A stretch of DNA of 64,000 nt from Biomaibacter acetigenes (GCF_003691585.1 NZ_CP033169.1:2170001-2234000); one strand, 5' to 3'; counted from the first letter of the stretch, positions 9,149 through 18,967 are shown. Translations and numbers: made by a program. Notes: generated by a model not told the origin, from the sequence alone.

Positions 9149-10413
9149 TTCAACTTTTCTCCTCCCGTGTTTATATAATTTGCTATATTTATAAATGAAT
9201 CTTTATCTCCGAATCCTCCTGCTTTTGTAACTACATGCAAACCGTCAAATTCTCCTCCGATAAGCCTACCGACAGGTATGCCCGGCAATATCTCATTTTC
9301 CAGTATTATTCCTTTTGCCTCCATGGCGTCAAAAACATTTATCGCTACATCGCCGCCCGTTACAACCAGGGCTTTAATCAACTTATCGGAAACAATATTT
9401 TTTGCCACAACACCAAAGCTCTTTGCGACTTTTTTGGCGTTTTCCGATGAAATCTCCTGGTTATAAATTTCTTTTTGGCTTTTCAGCAAGCTGTCGATTG
9501 CCACTACAACGATCTTGCCTTCATGCAATGCTTTTTTCGTTTCATCTGTGACCCTGTTCAATTCTTCATCGTTTTTCCCTTTGATTATTTCTTCAGAATT
9601 CATTTCTACAACTTTCACCGAGCTGAAAGCGGTAAACGTTTTAATCTGTTCAGCAGTCACCATATTGCGCGTTCCTGCCAGAAATAATATCGGCTTTCCA
9701 CCGGGATATTGACGATACTCCTTCACCATATCCCACATCAGGGGGATGCAGCTCGCCAAACCCGCAGACCCCGCAATCACGGATCGTGTCGCATAATCTT
9801 TGACGGCAATGGCTATATTCATCAGATCATCATTTGTCACTGCATCTATTACAAATATCTGTTTTTTCAATTTCCTCAGTTCATCGATTTTTTGTTTTAA
9901 ATTGGATGCGCCTTTTCTCACGTCTTCGATTTCTATTAAAGAAAGCGGCTTATCTTTTTTATTTTTAAATATATCCGGCACAAAACCTATGGGATGAAAA
10001 TTGTTCTTATTTTTTCCCGGATTCTTCTGTATGTATAGATAGCCGTTTTCCACTTTCCTTCCATTGGCGGGAAACGATGGAACTATGAATGCCATATCAA
10101 ACCCCAATTCGTCCAGCATTGCTTCGATTTCGACATCGGGCTGGCCGCGCAGAGTGGAATCTATTTTTTTATAGTACAACTTAAAATTCATATCGCGCAA
10201 AGTCCGAACTATATCTTTTACCCTTGAATAGGCCACTTCTCTATCGATATTGCGCGTCCCGGCATTAATGGAAACGATATCGAAGTCGAAAGTTAAATCT
10301 TTAATAGTCAGATAATTGAAGACGACTGCTGTGGATATTCCGAACTTACTGAATTGGACACCTGTGTCTGTCGCTCCCGTAAGATCGTCGGCAATGATGC
10401 AAAGTTTTTCCAT
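9145..10413 (-). CDS. dtnK: Four-carbon acid sugar kinase (DUF1537; DtnK/OtnK type)
   Basis: A 422-residue kinase of the DUF1537 family. The N-terminal sugar-binding domain opens with IADDLTGATDTGVQF, and KKIDSTLRGQPDVEIEA follows near residue 102. The C-terminal nucleotide-binding domain has VVTGGDVAINV near residue 345 and GGFGDKDSF near residue 402. Characterised relatives phosphorylate D-threonate, D-erythronate or L-threonate at O4. It is the first gene after the sigma-54 promoter at 10512-10528, is translationally coupled to the PdxA2-type gene, and starts at ATG 10413 after AGGTGA. Whether the natural substrate is the threonate or erythronate isomer cannot be told. Confidence 0.87.
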   Translation of the reverse strand: MEKLCIIADDLTGATDTGVQFSKFGISTAVVFNYLTIKDLTFDFDIVSINAGTRNIDREVAYSRVKDIVRTLRDMNFKLYYKKIDSTLRGQPDVEIEAMLDELGFDMAFIVPSFPANGRKVENGYLYIQKNPGKNKNNFHPIGFVPDIFKNKKDKPLSLIEIEDVRKGASNLKQKIDELRKLKKQIFVIDAVTNDDLMNIAIAVKDYATRSVIAGSAGLASCIPLMWDMVKEYRQYPGGKPILFLAGTRNMVTAEQIKTFTAFSSVKVVEMNSEEIIKGKNDEELNRVTDETKKALHEGKIVVVAIDSLLKSQKEIYNQEISSENAKKVAKSFGVVAKNIVSDKLIKALVVTGGDVAINVFDAMEAKGIILENEILPGIPVGRLIGGEFDGLHVVTKAGGFGDKDSFINIANYINTGGEKLK

Positions 10414-10511
10414 TAACTTATCACCTGTTTGCTTAATATAATTGAGGAATGTAAATTTTTGAAACTGTTGCCTTAATTCTATTTATATCAATTCATGTCG
10501 CTATATTTTTT

Positions 10512-10528
10512 AGCAATTATCATGCCAG
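10512..10528 (-). promoter_or_regulatory. Sigma-54 (-24/-12) promoter of the dtnK operon
   Basis: Read on the minus strand, the sequence is TGGCATGATAATTGCT. This matches the sigma-54 consensus TGGCACG-N4-TTGCW at every position but one (C to T), with exact GG-N10-GC spacing. It lies about 100 bases upstream of the dtnK start and next to a gene for a sigma-54-dependent activator. Confidence 0.85.
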
Positions 10529-10564
10529 GTGTAAAACAGGGCTATGATTTGTTTATTTCAAAAA

Positions 10565-10609
10565 AAATGTTGCAAATTACAATAGAACATATTGTAATTT
10601 GCAACATTT
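10565..10609. promoter_or_regulatory. 20-bp perfect palindrome: activator site and/or terminator
   Basis: A perfect 20-base inverted repeat (arm core ATGTTGCAAATTACAAT) flanks a 5-base loop. It lies 38-82 bases upstream of the -24 element of the sigma-54 promoter, where enhancer sites for AAA+ activators normally lie. It is also 14 bases after the stop of the activator gene, and on the minus strand it runs into eight T residues, so it may serve as that gene's terminator too. Confidence 0.7.
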
Positions 10610-10622
10610 GATGTATTTTGCA

Positions 10623-12515
10623 TCACTGCGTCAAACCTGATTCCTTAATCTTTCTCCAGATGGTGGTCCTATCCACGCCCAGGAGCCTGGCCGCCTCGGA
10701 AATATTGTTCCGTGTCTTTGCCAGCGCCTCTCTTATGGCCATGATTTCTATTTCTTTTAATGTGAAGTTGCCTTTAAAAATATCCCGGGATATAGCATCG
10801 TTTTGCTTTGCGGCTTGATTTGAAATCCCTAAATCAGCTTCTTTGATATATTCGCTCTCGGCAAAGGCCACAGCCCGTTCTATGACGCCTTTTAATTCCC
10901 TGACATTTCCGGAATAATCCAGATTCATAAGTAAATCCCGGGCTTTTTGTGTTATTCCATTTACCTTCTTGCCGAGTCTTGACGAATATTTCTCAACAAA
11001 TAAATCAACCAGCAGCGGTATATCCTCTTTCCTTTCCCTCAGAGGCGGAATAATCAGCTTTAATACATTCAATCTGTAAAACAGATCCCGCCGGAAGGCG
11101 CCTTTTTCTATATCTTCCTCGAGGTTTCTATTGGTGGAAGCTATTATCCTGACATCCACCGGAATCACTCTATCATCGCCAATCCTCATAACTTCCTTTT
11201 CCTGAATAACCCTGAGCAGTCTCGACTGAAGATTCAGGGGCATGTCCCCTATTTCATCAAGAAAGATTGTGCCCATGTGAGCCATTTCAAAAAGGCCGAT
11301 TTTCCCTCCCCGGCGGGCGCCGGTAAAAGCTCCTTCTGCGTAGCCGAAGAGTTCGCTTTCGAGCAGATTCTCTGGAAGGGCGGCGCAATTTATAGCCACA
11401 AAAGGCCCTTTCGCCCTGGGGCTTTCATTGTGGATGCTGTGGGCGAAAAGTTCTTTCCCCGTGCCCGTCTCTCCCAGGATAAGGACCGTCGTGGAATCAA
11501 GTTCGGCATATTTTCTTGCCCTGCAAATCAGATCCTCCATTATCCGGCTTTTGTGAACGATATCCTTAAAACTGTATTTGGCCACCAGGCCTTTTTGGTG
11601 CAGTTCCCTCCTGATTTTTTGCTCCATCTTTTGTATCTGGGTCACATCCTGAAAAGTAGCCACCGCGCCTTTTACTTCGCCGTCAACTATAATCGGGACC
11701 CGATTTGTGGCAATCACCACATTCCCCACCCGCTGCAGTTCTCCCAGCTGGGGCTCGCCGCTTTTTAAAACCTCCGGGAGTTTAGTGGTTTCCACCACTT
11801 CGGATACATGTTTGCCCACGGGATTGTCGCTCTTATTGAAAATCTCCCCTGCCGTTTTATTAAAAATCGTAATATAACCTTTCTCGTCCACCGCAATTAT
11901 TCCGTCGTGGATGAAATCCATGATTACTTTAAATCTTTCTGCTCGGGCCCTTTCTTCCCTTCGTATTTCGAGCACCCTTCGGGCTTCATAGATGGCCGAC
12001 AATACGGCTTCTTTCCCCGACTCTATGAGTCTACCTCTAAAACCCATGCTTTTTACCGTCTTTATACCAATGGTATCCCCTACGAATTCTCTCACGCCTT
12101 TCGATGCCACTTCATATACCTGTCTGGGAGCCTCTTCTTCGTTCTTGAAAATCACACGTATTAAATCAAGCCCCAGCACATCAATCAAAGTATCTATCCC
12201 AAAAACCACATTTTCATATCCCACTATTCCAATGGGGCCCCTGTAATCCAGCAGGTCTTTTAAAGCCCTTAAAATGTCAAAGGCGCTCACCTGAATCTCA
12301 ATAACGGGTATATTCACCACATTTTTTATAGACTGATATGTGCCTCCCCGGCTTATTATGACTTCCACACCCTTTTCTTCGGCGCGCTTTGCAATATTTG
12401 ACCCATCACTCAGATTCCCCTGAATTACATCCACCTGAAGGCCGTGCTCCATAACCACCTCTTTAGCTGTTTTTTCCAGTTCTTCATACGGCGCTATCAA
12501 TAAGATATTATTCAT
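10623..12515 (-). CDS. Sigma-54-dependent activator with PrpR-type N-terminal sensor
   Basis: A 630-residue bacterial enhancer-binding protein. Residues 1-175 are a PrpR_N sensor domain, and residues about 195-300 a PAS domain. Residues about 315-550 form the AAA+ domain with Walker A GETGTGKE (348-355), the sigma-54-contacting GAFTGA loop (395-400) and Walker B TIFLDE (416-421). A Fis-type helix-turn-helix with [17 protein letters not shown] ends the protein. It would remodel sigma-54 polymerase at the promoter found 95 bases beyond its stop codon, switching on the dtnK operon when a small acid is sensed. Starts at ATG 12515, 43 bases after the aminotransferase gene. The effector is unknown. 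Confidence 0.92.
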   Translation of the reverse strand: MNNILLIAPYEELEKTAKEVVMEHGLQVDVIQGNLSDGSNIAKRAEEKGVEVIISRGGTYQSIKNVVNIPVIEIQVSAFDILRALKDLLDYRGPIGIVGYENVVFGIDTLIDVLGLDLIRVIFKNEEEAPRQVYEVASKGVREFVGDTIGIKTVKSMGFRGRLIESGKEAVLSAIYEARRVLEIRREERARAERFKVIMDFIHDGIIAVDEKGYITIFNKTAGEIFNKSDNPVGKHVSEVVETTKLPEVLKSGEPQLGELQRVGNVVIATNRVPIIVDGEVKGAVATFQDVTQIQKMEQKIRRELHQKGLVAKYSFKDIVHKSRIMEDLICRARKYAELDSTTVLILGETGTGKELFAHSIHNESPRAKGPFVAINCAALPENLLESELFGYAEGAFTGARRGGKIGLFEMAHMGTIFLDEIGDMPLNLQSRLLRVIQEKEVMRIGDDRVIPVDVRIIASTNRNLEEDIEKGAFRRDLFYRLNVLKLIIPPLRERKEDIPLLVDLFVEKYSSRLGKKVNGITQKARDLLMNLDYSGNVRELKGVIERAVAFAESEYIKEADLGISNQAAKQNDAISRDIFKGNFTLKEIEIMAIREALAKTRNNISEAARLLGVDRTTIWRKIKESGLTQ

Positions 12516-12557
12516 AACCCTTGCCTAAAGGCTTTCACCCCATGTATGATTTAAAAA

Positions 12558-13706
12558 TCACAGCTTTTCTGAAAAAGTTCTGCTGATGGAGGCCGGCAGT
12601 GGATATTGGAAATCCTTTAAAGCAAGTTCGAAAGCCCTGAAAAATCTAAATAGCTTTTCTTCTCTGGCATTTTCTCCCATGTGGCCTATGCGCCATACTT
12701 TACCTGATAGTTTTCCCCAGCTGCCTGCTATCATCACACCGTATTTAACCCAGAGATGCTTCCTGAATATCTCATCATCTATTTCCCCGGGAATATAAAA
12801 GGCGGTCACGGTATTGGCCTCGGCTCCTTCTTTGGGAAACATCTTAAAACCTGCATCTTTTAGAGCATCCCTCACAGCATTAGCTATGCGGGCATGTCGG
12901 ATATAGATATTTTCACTCTCTTCTAAAACTACATCTGCCGCTTCTGAAAGGCCGTATATATCCGATATGGGCTGCGTATACGGGAATACCCTGTCTTTGT
13001 ACCACATTTGCTTCCATTTTAGAAGATTGGTGTAAAACCCGGGTACGGGTGTCTTTCTTTCTTCCATACAGTTCCATGCATCTTTGCTTATGGAAAGAAA
13101 AGTTAGCCCCGGAGATGCCGAAAGGCATTTCTGGGAACCACCCAGGACTATGTCTATACCCCAATCGTCGGTCCTGATCTCCTGACCTGCAATTGACGAT
13201 ACGGCATCCACCACTGTAATGATGCCTGCTTCTTTTAAAACCGGACATATTTCTTCAATGGGATTTATCATTCCTGCCGGCGTCTCGCAATGGACTACCG
13301 TAGCAAGCTTGAAACCATTGTTTTTCGTCAGAAACTTTTTTGCATCGTCAACGGTAAAAGCATCATCATATTCTTTTCTTAAATAAACAACTTCCGCCCC
13401 ATATAATTCAGCAAACTCTCCAAAACCCTCACCAAAAACACCGTTGGCAAGGCACAGCACCCTGTCTCCCGGTTCTATCAGTGATGCCATGGCTGCATCT
13501 AACCCCAGGATCCCCTCTCCGCTTAGTATCAATACATCATTTTTGGTCTTTAGGATCTTTTTTAGCTTATCACACGTCTTATCATAGAAATCAAAAAAGT
13601 CCGGGTCAAGGTCCGGATTTGTTATGGGCCTTGCCATAGCCATCCTCACCCGCTCATTAACTTCCGTGGGGCCCGGTGTTATTATAAGTCCGTTCTTAAT
13701 ACCCAT
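12558..13706 (-). CDS. Class V aminotransferase (serine-pyruvate/alanine-glyoxylate type)
   Basis: A 382-residue PLP enzyme of fold type I, class V, close to serine-pyruvate and alanine-glyoxylate aminotransferases. Landmarks are the N-terminal TPGPTEV, LSGEGILGLDAA near residue 64, VDAVSSIAGQEI near residue 170 and the PLP lysine in GGSQKCLSASPG near residue 190. I chose ATG 13706 because GGAGG lies 8 bases upstream; the in-frame ATG at 13748 has no ribosome site. It is upstream of the sigma-54 activator and near glycerate genes. It could therefore interconvert serine with hydroxypyruvate or alanine with glyoxylate, but the pair of substrates is unproven. Confidence 0.87.
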   Translation of the reverse strand: MGIKNGLIITPGPTEVNERVRMAMARPITNPDLDPDFFDFYDKTCDKLKKILKTKNDVLILSGEGILGLDAAMASLIEPGDRVLCLANGVFGEGFGEFAELYGAEVVYLRKEYDDAFTVDDAKKFLTKNNGFKLATVVHCETPAGMINPIEEICPVLKEAGIITVVDAVSSIAGQEIRTDDWGIDIVLGGSQKCLSASPGLTFLSISKDAWNCMEERKTPVPGFYTNLLKWKQMWYKDRVFPYTQPISDIYGLSEAADVVLEESENIYIRHARIANAVRDALKDAGFKMFPKEGAEANTVTAFYIPGEIDDEIFRKHLWVKYGVMIAGSWGKLSGKVWRIGHMGENAREEKLFRFFRAFELALKDFQYPLPASISRTFSEKL

Positions 13707-13894
13707 TTTGATTGCCTCCAGAAGGAAATTTTTTTGATTTTTGTACATACAATATATATATTAGTATACAATATTTGTAGATTTTTTAAAGAGACACTAA
13801 ATAAACTTTTGTCAGATGAAATAAAAAATGCTTCTTAAAAGGTCAAATTCCCTGTTATAAAATTTGTTGCAAAATCCGTTATAAAATCAATACA

Positions 13895-15103
13895 CTAAGA
13901 TAACCTGAATTCTTCTATTAAAATCAGCAGTTCCAGTTTCACGGCATCGAAGAATTTCCTGGGATCGTAGCCGGTAAGTTCTTTTACTTTATCAAGCCTG
14001 CTGGATAAGGTGTTGCGTGTCACTCCTAGCTTTTCTGCGGCAGTGCTTATATTTAAATCGCTTTTAAAAAATGTTTTTAGCGTTTCAACAAGTTTTTCTT
14101 GATTCATTATTATTAACTGCTGATTGTGCGATAAAAGCAATTTTTTAAATCTATGAAGCATGTCCTGCGGTATGTTGGCAAGCAATATTTCAAGGCTTAC
14201 ATCCTGGGCTAATGTTATTGTCCCTTTTTCTTTATCGGCTTTTTTAATCTGTTCTTGAATTTCCAGTGCTTTAACGGCTTCGTCGTAAGATTTTTTCAAA
14301 CCCGAAAGCCCAGGATAAAAAGAACCGACGGTTGCCAGGAAAGTGAGATTATATTTTTCAAAGATATCCTTCACAGAAAAAATTGAATTCCAAATTTCCT
14401 TCTTTAATTTAACGTTATCCAAATTTTTTATGGCGTAGAAGATGATAAAAATATTGCTTCCGCTATAACTAAACATGTTCTGCGGATTTGAAAAAGCCTG
14501 TTTTATTCTATCCAATATCTTTTCCCGTCTTTTCTGCAGCTTTAGTTCATCTTCCCGAGCAGGCAAATCATTGATTTTTTCATTCAAACCATAGATTTTT
14601 AAAACCACTGCCACTCTAGGGATTTTCATATCAAACCCCAAGACGGTGCCTTTTGCCAGAAAAATATCCTCATTTTCGGCAAAGTTCCCGCGTATTACGT
14701 CATCCACATAAAGCTCTCGAGCATTTTGTTCCATCCTGAGCTGTTCGGAAAGAAATGCCTGTTGCAGCATGGTTTCTACAGAAATCTTTAAAAGTTCTCC
14801 GTAAGGGCGCACCTCTTCCGGTTCTCCGGTAATCCCTACCACTCCTGCTATTTTTTCATTCAGGTAAATGGGGAGGTTGACTCCCGGCTTTACTCCCTCC
14901 AGTTTCCTTGCCTGGTCTGAAGTAATCTCTAGAGGTCTTCCGGTTTTAATAACCTCCGCCGCTCCCTGGTGAAATGTATTTATCCTCTTTTTATCCCCGC
15001 TACCCACAATAATGCCGATACTGTTCATTATGTTAATGTTGTATCCAAGGATTTTCATGGTCCTGTCAACAATGCTCTGGGCGTACTGATGGGTGATTTC
15101 CAA
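13895..15103 (-). CDS. cdaR: CdaR-type sugar diacid/glycerate transcriptional regulator
   Basis: A 402-residue regulator. Residues 1-130 form the putative sugar diacid recognition domain (AQSIVDRTMKILGYNINIM, FHQGAAEVIKTGRP, GVVGITGEP). The C-terminal 60 residues are a PucR-type helix-turn-helix with ISTAAEKLGVTRNTLSSRL. The E. coli homologue CdaR activates glycerate and glucarate genes. Here it lies downstream of a gntP-glycerate kinase pair on the same strand and is the obvious candidate regulator of that pair. The start is TTG 15103 after GGGGGGA. No clear operator could be assigned. Confidence 0.9.
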   Translation of the reverse strand: MEITHQYAQSIVDRTMKILGYNINIMNSIGIIVGSGDKKRINTFHQGAAEVIKTGRPLEITSDQARKLEGVKPGVNLPIYLNEKIAGVVGITGEPEEVRPYGELLKISVETMLQQAFLSEQLRMEQNARELYVDDVIRGNFAENEDIFLAKGTVLGFDMKIPRVAVVLKIYGLNEKINDLPAREDELKLQKRREKILDRIKQAFSNPQNMFSYSGSNIFIIFYAIKNLDNVKLKKEIWNSIFSVKDIFEKYNLTFLATVGSFYPGLSGLKKSYDEAVKALEIQEQIKKADKEKGTITLAQDVSLEILLANIPQDMLHRFKKLLLSHNQQLIIMNQEKLVETLKTFFKSDLNISTAAEKLGVTRNTLSSRLDKVKELTGYDPRKFFDAVKLELLILIEEFRLS

Positions 15104-15220
15104 TGAAATCCCCCCGTTTGAAATAAATTTACATTAAATAATTCTATATAGGTTATTTAAACTCCTCCCATACTGTCAAAAAGATTATCAAATATTTCTT
15201 CTGTTTTTAAGAGTAAAAGT

Positions 15221-16072
15221 CTACATGATAAGTTTTTTGACCTCATTTTGTATATCCAATATACTCGTCTCTATTTGTTCTAGAGCTAATGCCTGCTTCT
15301 TTGTTGTCTCAGCATTTTGAATCACACCTTTCGTAATAATCAATATTGAATTTTTAATTTCATTCATTACGGTGTTTATATTTTTCAAAGAATCAAGCGA
15401 ATCTTTAGATAGTTTTTGAACCTCGCGGGCCACTATAGAAAATCCCCTTCCGCATTCTCCGGCCCGAGCCGCTTCTATAGCTGCGTTTAATCCCAGCATA
15501 TTTGTTTGATCAACGATATGCTTAATTATGTCAAGAACTTTATTTATATCGCGTATTTTATCCTCCGCGATTTTAGCAATATCTTTCATGGATTGGCTTG
15601 TAGTAGCTATTTCCTCAGCACCGGAAGAAATCTGTTTAATTGCGGCTGAAGCGTTTTCTATCTTGTATGCTATTTTATTTATAACTTCCTGTTCTTTTTT
15701 CCTGTTCATTTCCTTCCTAATTTCTTCGGTCACAATTATAGCGGCAAGTTTCTGTAACGGTTCTACTTTAACCGGATCTCCGGTTATTCCTATGCAACCT
15801 ATTCTCTGCCCATCCATTTCTATGGGACCGTTGTAGCCCGGCAGTACCCCCTGCATTTTTTTTGCCTGTTCTTCAGTTATGGCTAAATAGTCAACTTCAC
15901 CTTTCATTATCTTTTTTGCGCCTTCATGAATACTTCCCAATCTATGAATTTGATTTGTAGCTATTATTTCGCCATTCTCTCCCATAAAATTTACATTATT
16001 CCCTGTTATATCATGCAGGATCTTTACAATCCTTTCGGCCAATTCTTTCGAAACTCGATACCGGCTTTCCAT
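15221..16072 (-). CDS. Soluble chemoreceptor with sugar-diacid recognition domain
   Basis: A 283-residue cytoplasmic methyl-accepting-type receptor. Residues 1-120 form the same putative sugar diacid recognition domain as the neighbouring CdaR (SIHEGAKKIMKGEV, IGCIGITGDPVKVEP). Residues 140-283 form a short antiparallel coiled coil with a conserved kinase-contact tip (NMLGLNAAIEAARAG near residues 191-205). There is no transmembrane segment or HAMP domain. It resembles the short soluble receptors typified by B. subtilis YfmS. Starts at ATG 16072 after GGAGG. Placement between cdaR and gntP suggests that it couples intracellular glycerate or a sugar diacid to chemotaxis. Whether CheA/CheW genes exist cannot be seen here. 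Confidence 0.88.
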   Translation of the reverse strand: MESRYRVSKELAERIVKILHDITGNNVNFMGENGEIIATNQIHRLGSIHEGAKKIMKGEVDYLAITEEQAKKMQGVLPGYNGPIEMDGQRIGCIGITGDPVKVEPLQKLAAIIVTEEIRKEMNRKKEQEVINKIAYKIENASAAIKQISSGAEEIATTSQSMKDIAKIAEDKIRDINKVLDIIKHIVDQTNMLGLNAAIEAARAGECGRGFSIVAREVQKLSKDSLDSLKNINTVMNEIKNSILIITKGVIQNAETTKKQALALEQIETSILDIQNEVKKLIM

Positions 16073-16106
16073 GAATTATTCCTCCAAAAAAGTTTGTAAA
16101 GATATA

Positions 16107-16131
16107 AAAAAGCGGATAAAAATCCGCTTTT
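16107..16131 (-). terminator. Terminator after gntP
   Basis: A perfect AAAAGCGGAT/ATCCGCTTTT stem with a short A-rich loop ends in T residues on both strands. It lies 28 bases after the gntP stop and 35 bases before the chemoreceptor start, and so separates the two transcripts. Confidence 0.8.
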
Positions 16132-16158
16132 CATTGAATCAAAATAAAGCACAATATA

Positions 16159-17544
16159 TCAATGGAATATCGCAAATAGTATTAAGGTTGTCACTATCGT
16201 TACTATTCCTTCTAATAAAGTTGCCATAGTTTGCGCCCTGTAAGCATCGGTAACCTTCAATCCGGAAAATTGGGACACTACCCAGAAGTAACTGTCATTT
16301 ACATGGGAAACGGTCATGGCTCCTGCCCCGATAGCCATTACGGTCAAAGCTAAATCCATAGGAGATGTTAATCCAAGCTGGGGCAACATTGGGGCAAGCA
16401 AACTCGACGTTGTGACAAGAGCTACAGTAGAGGAACCCTGGGCCGTTTTCAGCAGAGCTGAAATTAAAAACGGCAAAAGAAGCACAAACACTCCGCCTGC
16501 TATGCCTCCACCTGCGAATGTTTTTATATAGTCGGCAATTGGTGTATTTGAAAGTACATTGCCCAGAGAACCTCCTGCTCCGGTAATGAGTAGGATTATC
16601 GCTGAATCTTTTAGCCCCTGACCGACCCAGTTCATCAGTGTTTCTTCATCATATTTTGGAAGTAGGGTCAACGCAAGTAATACACCTATCATCAAAGCGT
16701 TGACCGGAGTGCCTAAAAACACTATAAAATTACTGCCTATTCCTGTATATTTTGTAAACTTTACAAAAGAAGCAAGAGCGATTAAAAGTATGGGTATGAC
16801 AATAGGAGCAAAGGATTTAACCGCACCGGGAAGCTGCTTAAATTGTTTCCTTAATTCATCATAACTTGCCCCTGTTTGATCCACTTCGGTAGTAATATTT
16901 TTCCCTACACGGTAAGCCCACCAAAGTCCTACAAGTGCTGCAGGAATTGATACAACCATACCTATTAGAATAACCAAGCCTAGGTCGGCTCCTACATTTC
17001 CCGCAGCCGCTATAGGACCAGGGGTCGGAGGTACCAGTGTATGGGTTGCGTAAAGGCCCGTTGATAAAGCCACTGCCATGACAGCCATGGGGATCCCGGC
17101 CCGTTTTGCCAGTGCTTTATTTAATGGTGTCAGAATTACAAATCCTGAATCACAAAAAACCGGAATACTTGTGATGTACCCAATGATACTCATGGCTAAA
17201 GGCGAACGTTTAATGCCGACGATATTTAGAACGACCTCGGCCATTTTAAGGGCAGCTCCGGATTTCTCCATGATTGTTCCGATTATAGTGCCGAAAACTA
17301 TTACGAGGCCTATCCCTGTCATTAAATTACCGAACCCTTGCGAAATTACATTGCCGATGAATTGGACCGGCATTTTACTTAAAAAACCAACTCCATATGC
17401 TGCAAACAATAGAGCTAAAAACGGATGAATTTTTAGTTTTGCAGTGGCATAAATAATGAACAATATTGCAAGGACAACAATTACAAGCAACATAGGGCCA
17501 TGGACCATCACCTGCTTTGCAGCGGTAAGTTGTTCTGGAGTCAT
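16159..17544 (-). CDS. GntP family permease (glycerate/gluconate:H+ symporter)
   Basis: A 461-residue membrane protein with about 12 hydrophobic helices, of the GntP family. The family blocks VFCDSGFVILTPLNKALAKR near residue 132, HTLVPPTPGPIAAAGNVGAD near residue 168 and SHVNDSYFWVV near residue 420 are clear. The ribosome site AGGAGG overlaps the stop codon of the glycerate kinase gene, so the two are translated together. With that partner and CdaR nearby, D-glycerate is the likeliest substrate; gluconate is possible. A terminator follows directly. Confidence 0.92.
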   Translation of the reverse strand: MTPEQLTAAKQVMVHGPMLLVIVVLAILFIIYATAKLKIHPFLALLFAAYGVGFLSKMPVQFIGNVISQGFGNLMTGIGLVIVFGTIIGTIMEKSGAALKMAEVVLNIVGIKRSPLAMSIIGYITSIPVFCDSGFVILTPLNKALAKRAGIPMAVMAVALSTGLYATHTLVPPTPGPIAAAGNVGADLGLVILIGMVVSIPAALVGLWWAYRVGKNITTEVDQTGASYDELRKQFKQLPGAVKSFAPIVIPILLIALASFVKFTKYTGIGSNFIVFLGTPVNALMIGVLLALTLLPKYDEETLMNWVGQGLKDSAIILLITGAGGSLGNVLSNTPIADYIKTFAGGGIAGGVFVLLLPFLISALLKTAQGSSTVALVTTSSLLAPMLPQLGLTSPMDLALTVMAIGAGAMTVSHVNDSYFWVVSQFSGLKVTDAYRAQTMATLLEGIVTIVTTLILFAIFH

Positions 17545-17549
17545 TTTTT

Positions 17550-18755
17550 CTACCTCCTAAAGTAAATTCTAAATATATTTTCCGTCACCTTCTCCAGCAG
17601 CTCTCCCCCCCTTTCCATGGCTTCTTCCAGGGTCATGGGTTTGTTTACGATGCTGAATAGTGCCGTGATTCCTGCATCGAAAAGTTTTTCATAACCTTTT
17701 CCCAGGGAGCCGGATATACAGATTACCGGTTTGCCATATTTTTTTGCAACCTGAGCAACCCCAAAAGGCACCTTGCCAAATATAGTCTGAAAATCGGTGG
17801 AACCTTCGCCTGTAATTACTAAGTCGGCATCTTTTACCTTTTGAGAAAAGTCGGCAAGATCCATTATTATGTCTATTCCTGGCTTCATATCAGCACCCAA
17901 AAATGCTATTAGCGCTGCCCCCAGGCCTCCTGCGGCACCGGAGCCGGGGATTTGGGATACGTCCTCACCCAGGTCCCTTTTGATTATATTCGAAAGATGC
18001 TCCAGATTCCTGTCAAGTAACTCTACCATTTCCGGCGTAGCACCCTTTTGAGGTCCGTAGACGGCTGACGCTCCCTGGGGGCCACAAAGCACGTTTTTTA
18101 CATCAGAAGCTATAATAAATTTGGTATCATGAACCCTGGAATCCAGACCTGAAATAGCAATATTTTCTATTTTAGAAAGCTCAGCTCCTCCAAAGCCAAT
18201 TTCCTTACCTTGCTTATCTAAAAATTTAGTTCCTAAGGCCTGGGCCATCCCCACGCCGCCGTCATTGGTGGCACTCCCGCCGATGCCTATAATGATTTTT
18301 CTACAGCCTTTATCTAGAGCCGCTTTTATCAGTTGGCCGGTACCGTAGGTTGTAGTTTTTAGCGGATTCCTCTCTTCGGATTTTATGAGATTTAAGCCCG
18401 AGGCTGCGGCCATTTCGATGATGGCTGTACCGTCTGGGAGTATGCCGAAAAAAGAATCTATTTCTCTCCCTAAAGGATCGAGGGCTCTTGTGGCAATCGT
18501 CTTGCCTCCCAATGCAGTGATTAGTGCTTCAACGGTACCTTCTCCTCCATCAGCCATGGGGATTTTTATTATTTCGACATCATATTTAAAATCGGAGTCG
18601 GGTAATCCGCCATTGTATATCATATTTTCTGCGAAGTTTTGAGTTTTCTCTTTTTTATCCTTTAACGCCCTTTTTACTCCTCTTTCTATGGCTTCTGCCG
18701 CCTGAAGGGCGGTCAAACTTCCTTTGAATGAATCCGGTGCTATAACGATATTCAT
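17550..18755 (-). CDS. glxK: Glycerate kinase (GlxK/GarK family)
   Basis: A 401-residue glycerate kinase of the type I family. It begins with IVIAPDSFKGSLTALQAAEAI, and contains IPMADGGEGTVEAL near residue 81, GIGGSATNDGGVGMAQALG near residue 155, and GSGAAGGLGAALIAFLG near residue 270. Members transfer phosphate from ATP to D-glycerate, giving 2-phosphoglycerate and feeding lower glycolysis. It has a slightly long insert near residues 40-60 (Asn/Gly-rich) compared with typical 375-380-residue members. First gene of the glxK-gntP operon. Starts at ATG 18755 after GGAGGG. Confidence 0.93.
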   Translation of the reverse strand: MNIVIAPDSFKGSLTALQAAEAIERGVKRALKDKKEKTQNFAENMIYNGGLPDSDFKYDVEIIKIPMADGGEGTVEALITALGGKTIATRALDPLGREIDSFFGILPDGTAIIEMAAASGLNLIKSEERNPLKTTTYGTGQLIKAALDKGCRKIIIGIGGSATNDGGVGMAQALGTKFLDKQGKEIGFGGAELSKIENIAISGLDSRVHDTKFIIASDVKNVLCGPQGASAVYGPQKGATPEMVELLDRNLEHLSNIIKRDLGEDVSQIPGSGAAGGLGAALIAFLGADMKPGIDIIMDLADFSQKVKDADLVITGEGSTDFQTIFGKVPFGVAQVAKKYGKPVICISGSLGKGYEKLFDAGITALFSIVNKPMTLEEAMERGGELLEKVTENIFRIYFRR

Positions 18756-18939
18756 AAATCCCTCCGAATTACGACTTTAAATTTAATTTAAATTTGATTT
18801 TATTTTATTTTATCAGAAACTTTTATTAATATACATAGTCAAAGTGCTTAATTTTATGTAATTATACAATTATTTTTTTGGGCAATTTGTTTAAAGCAAC
18901 TTTGTAACTTTTCCTGTTCCATAAATAAACCGAAAAATA

Positions 18940-18967
18940 TTGTTCTTTTATAATAAACTGGTATAAT
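18940..18967 (+). promoter_or_regulatory. Candidate sigma-A promoter for the 19000 gene pair
   Basis: TTGTTC (18940-18945) and TATAAT (18962-18967) are separated by 16 bases and lie 33 bases upstream of the TTG start at 19000. The -10 is perfect and the -35 is weak. Confidence 0.55.

Noticed and set aside
13736-13780. AT-rich repeats (TTGTATAC, TTGTATGTAC) upstream of the aminotransferase as an operator
   Set aside because: The symmetry is imperfect and the region is nearly all A and T, so no regulator could be assigned with any confidence.
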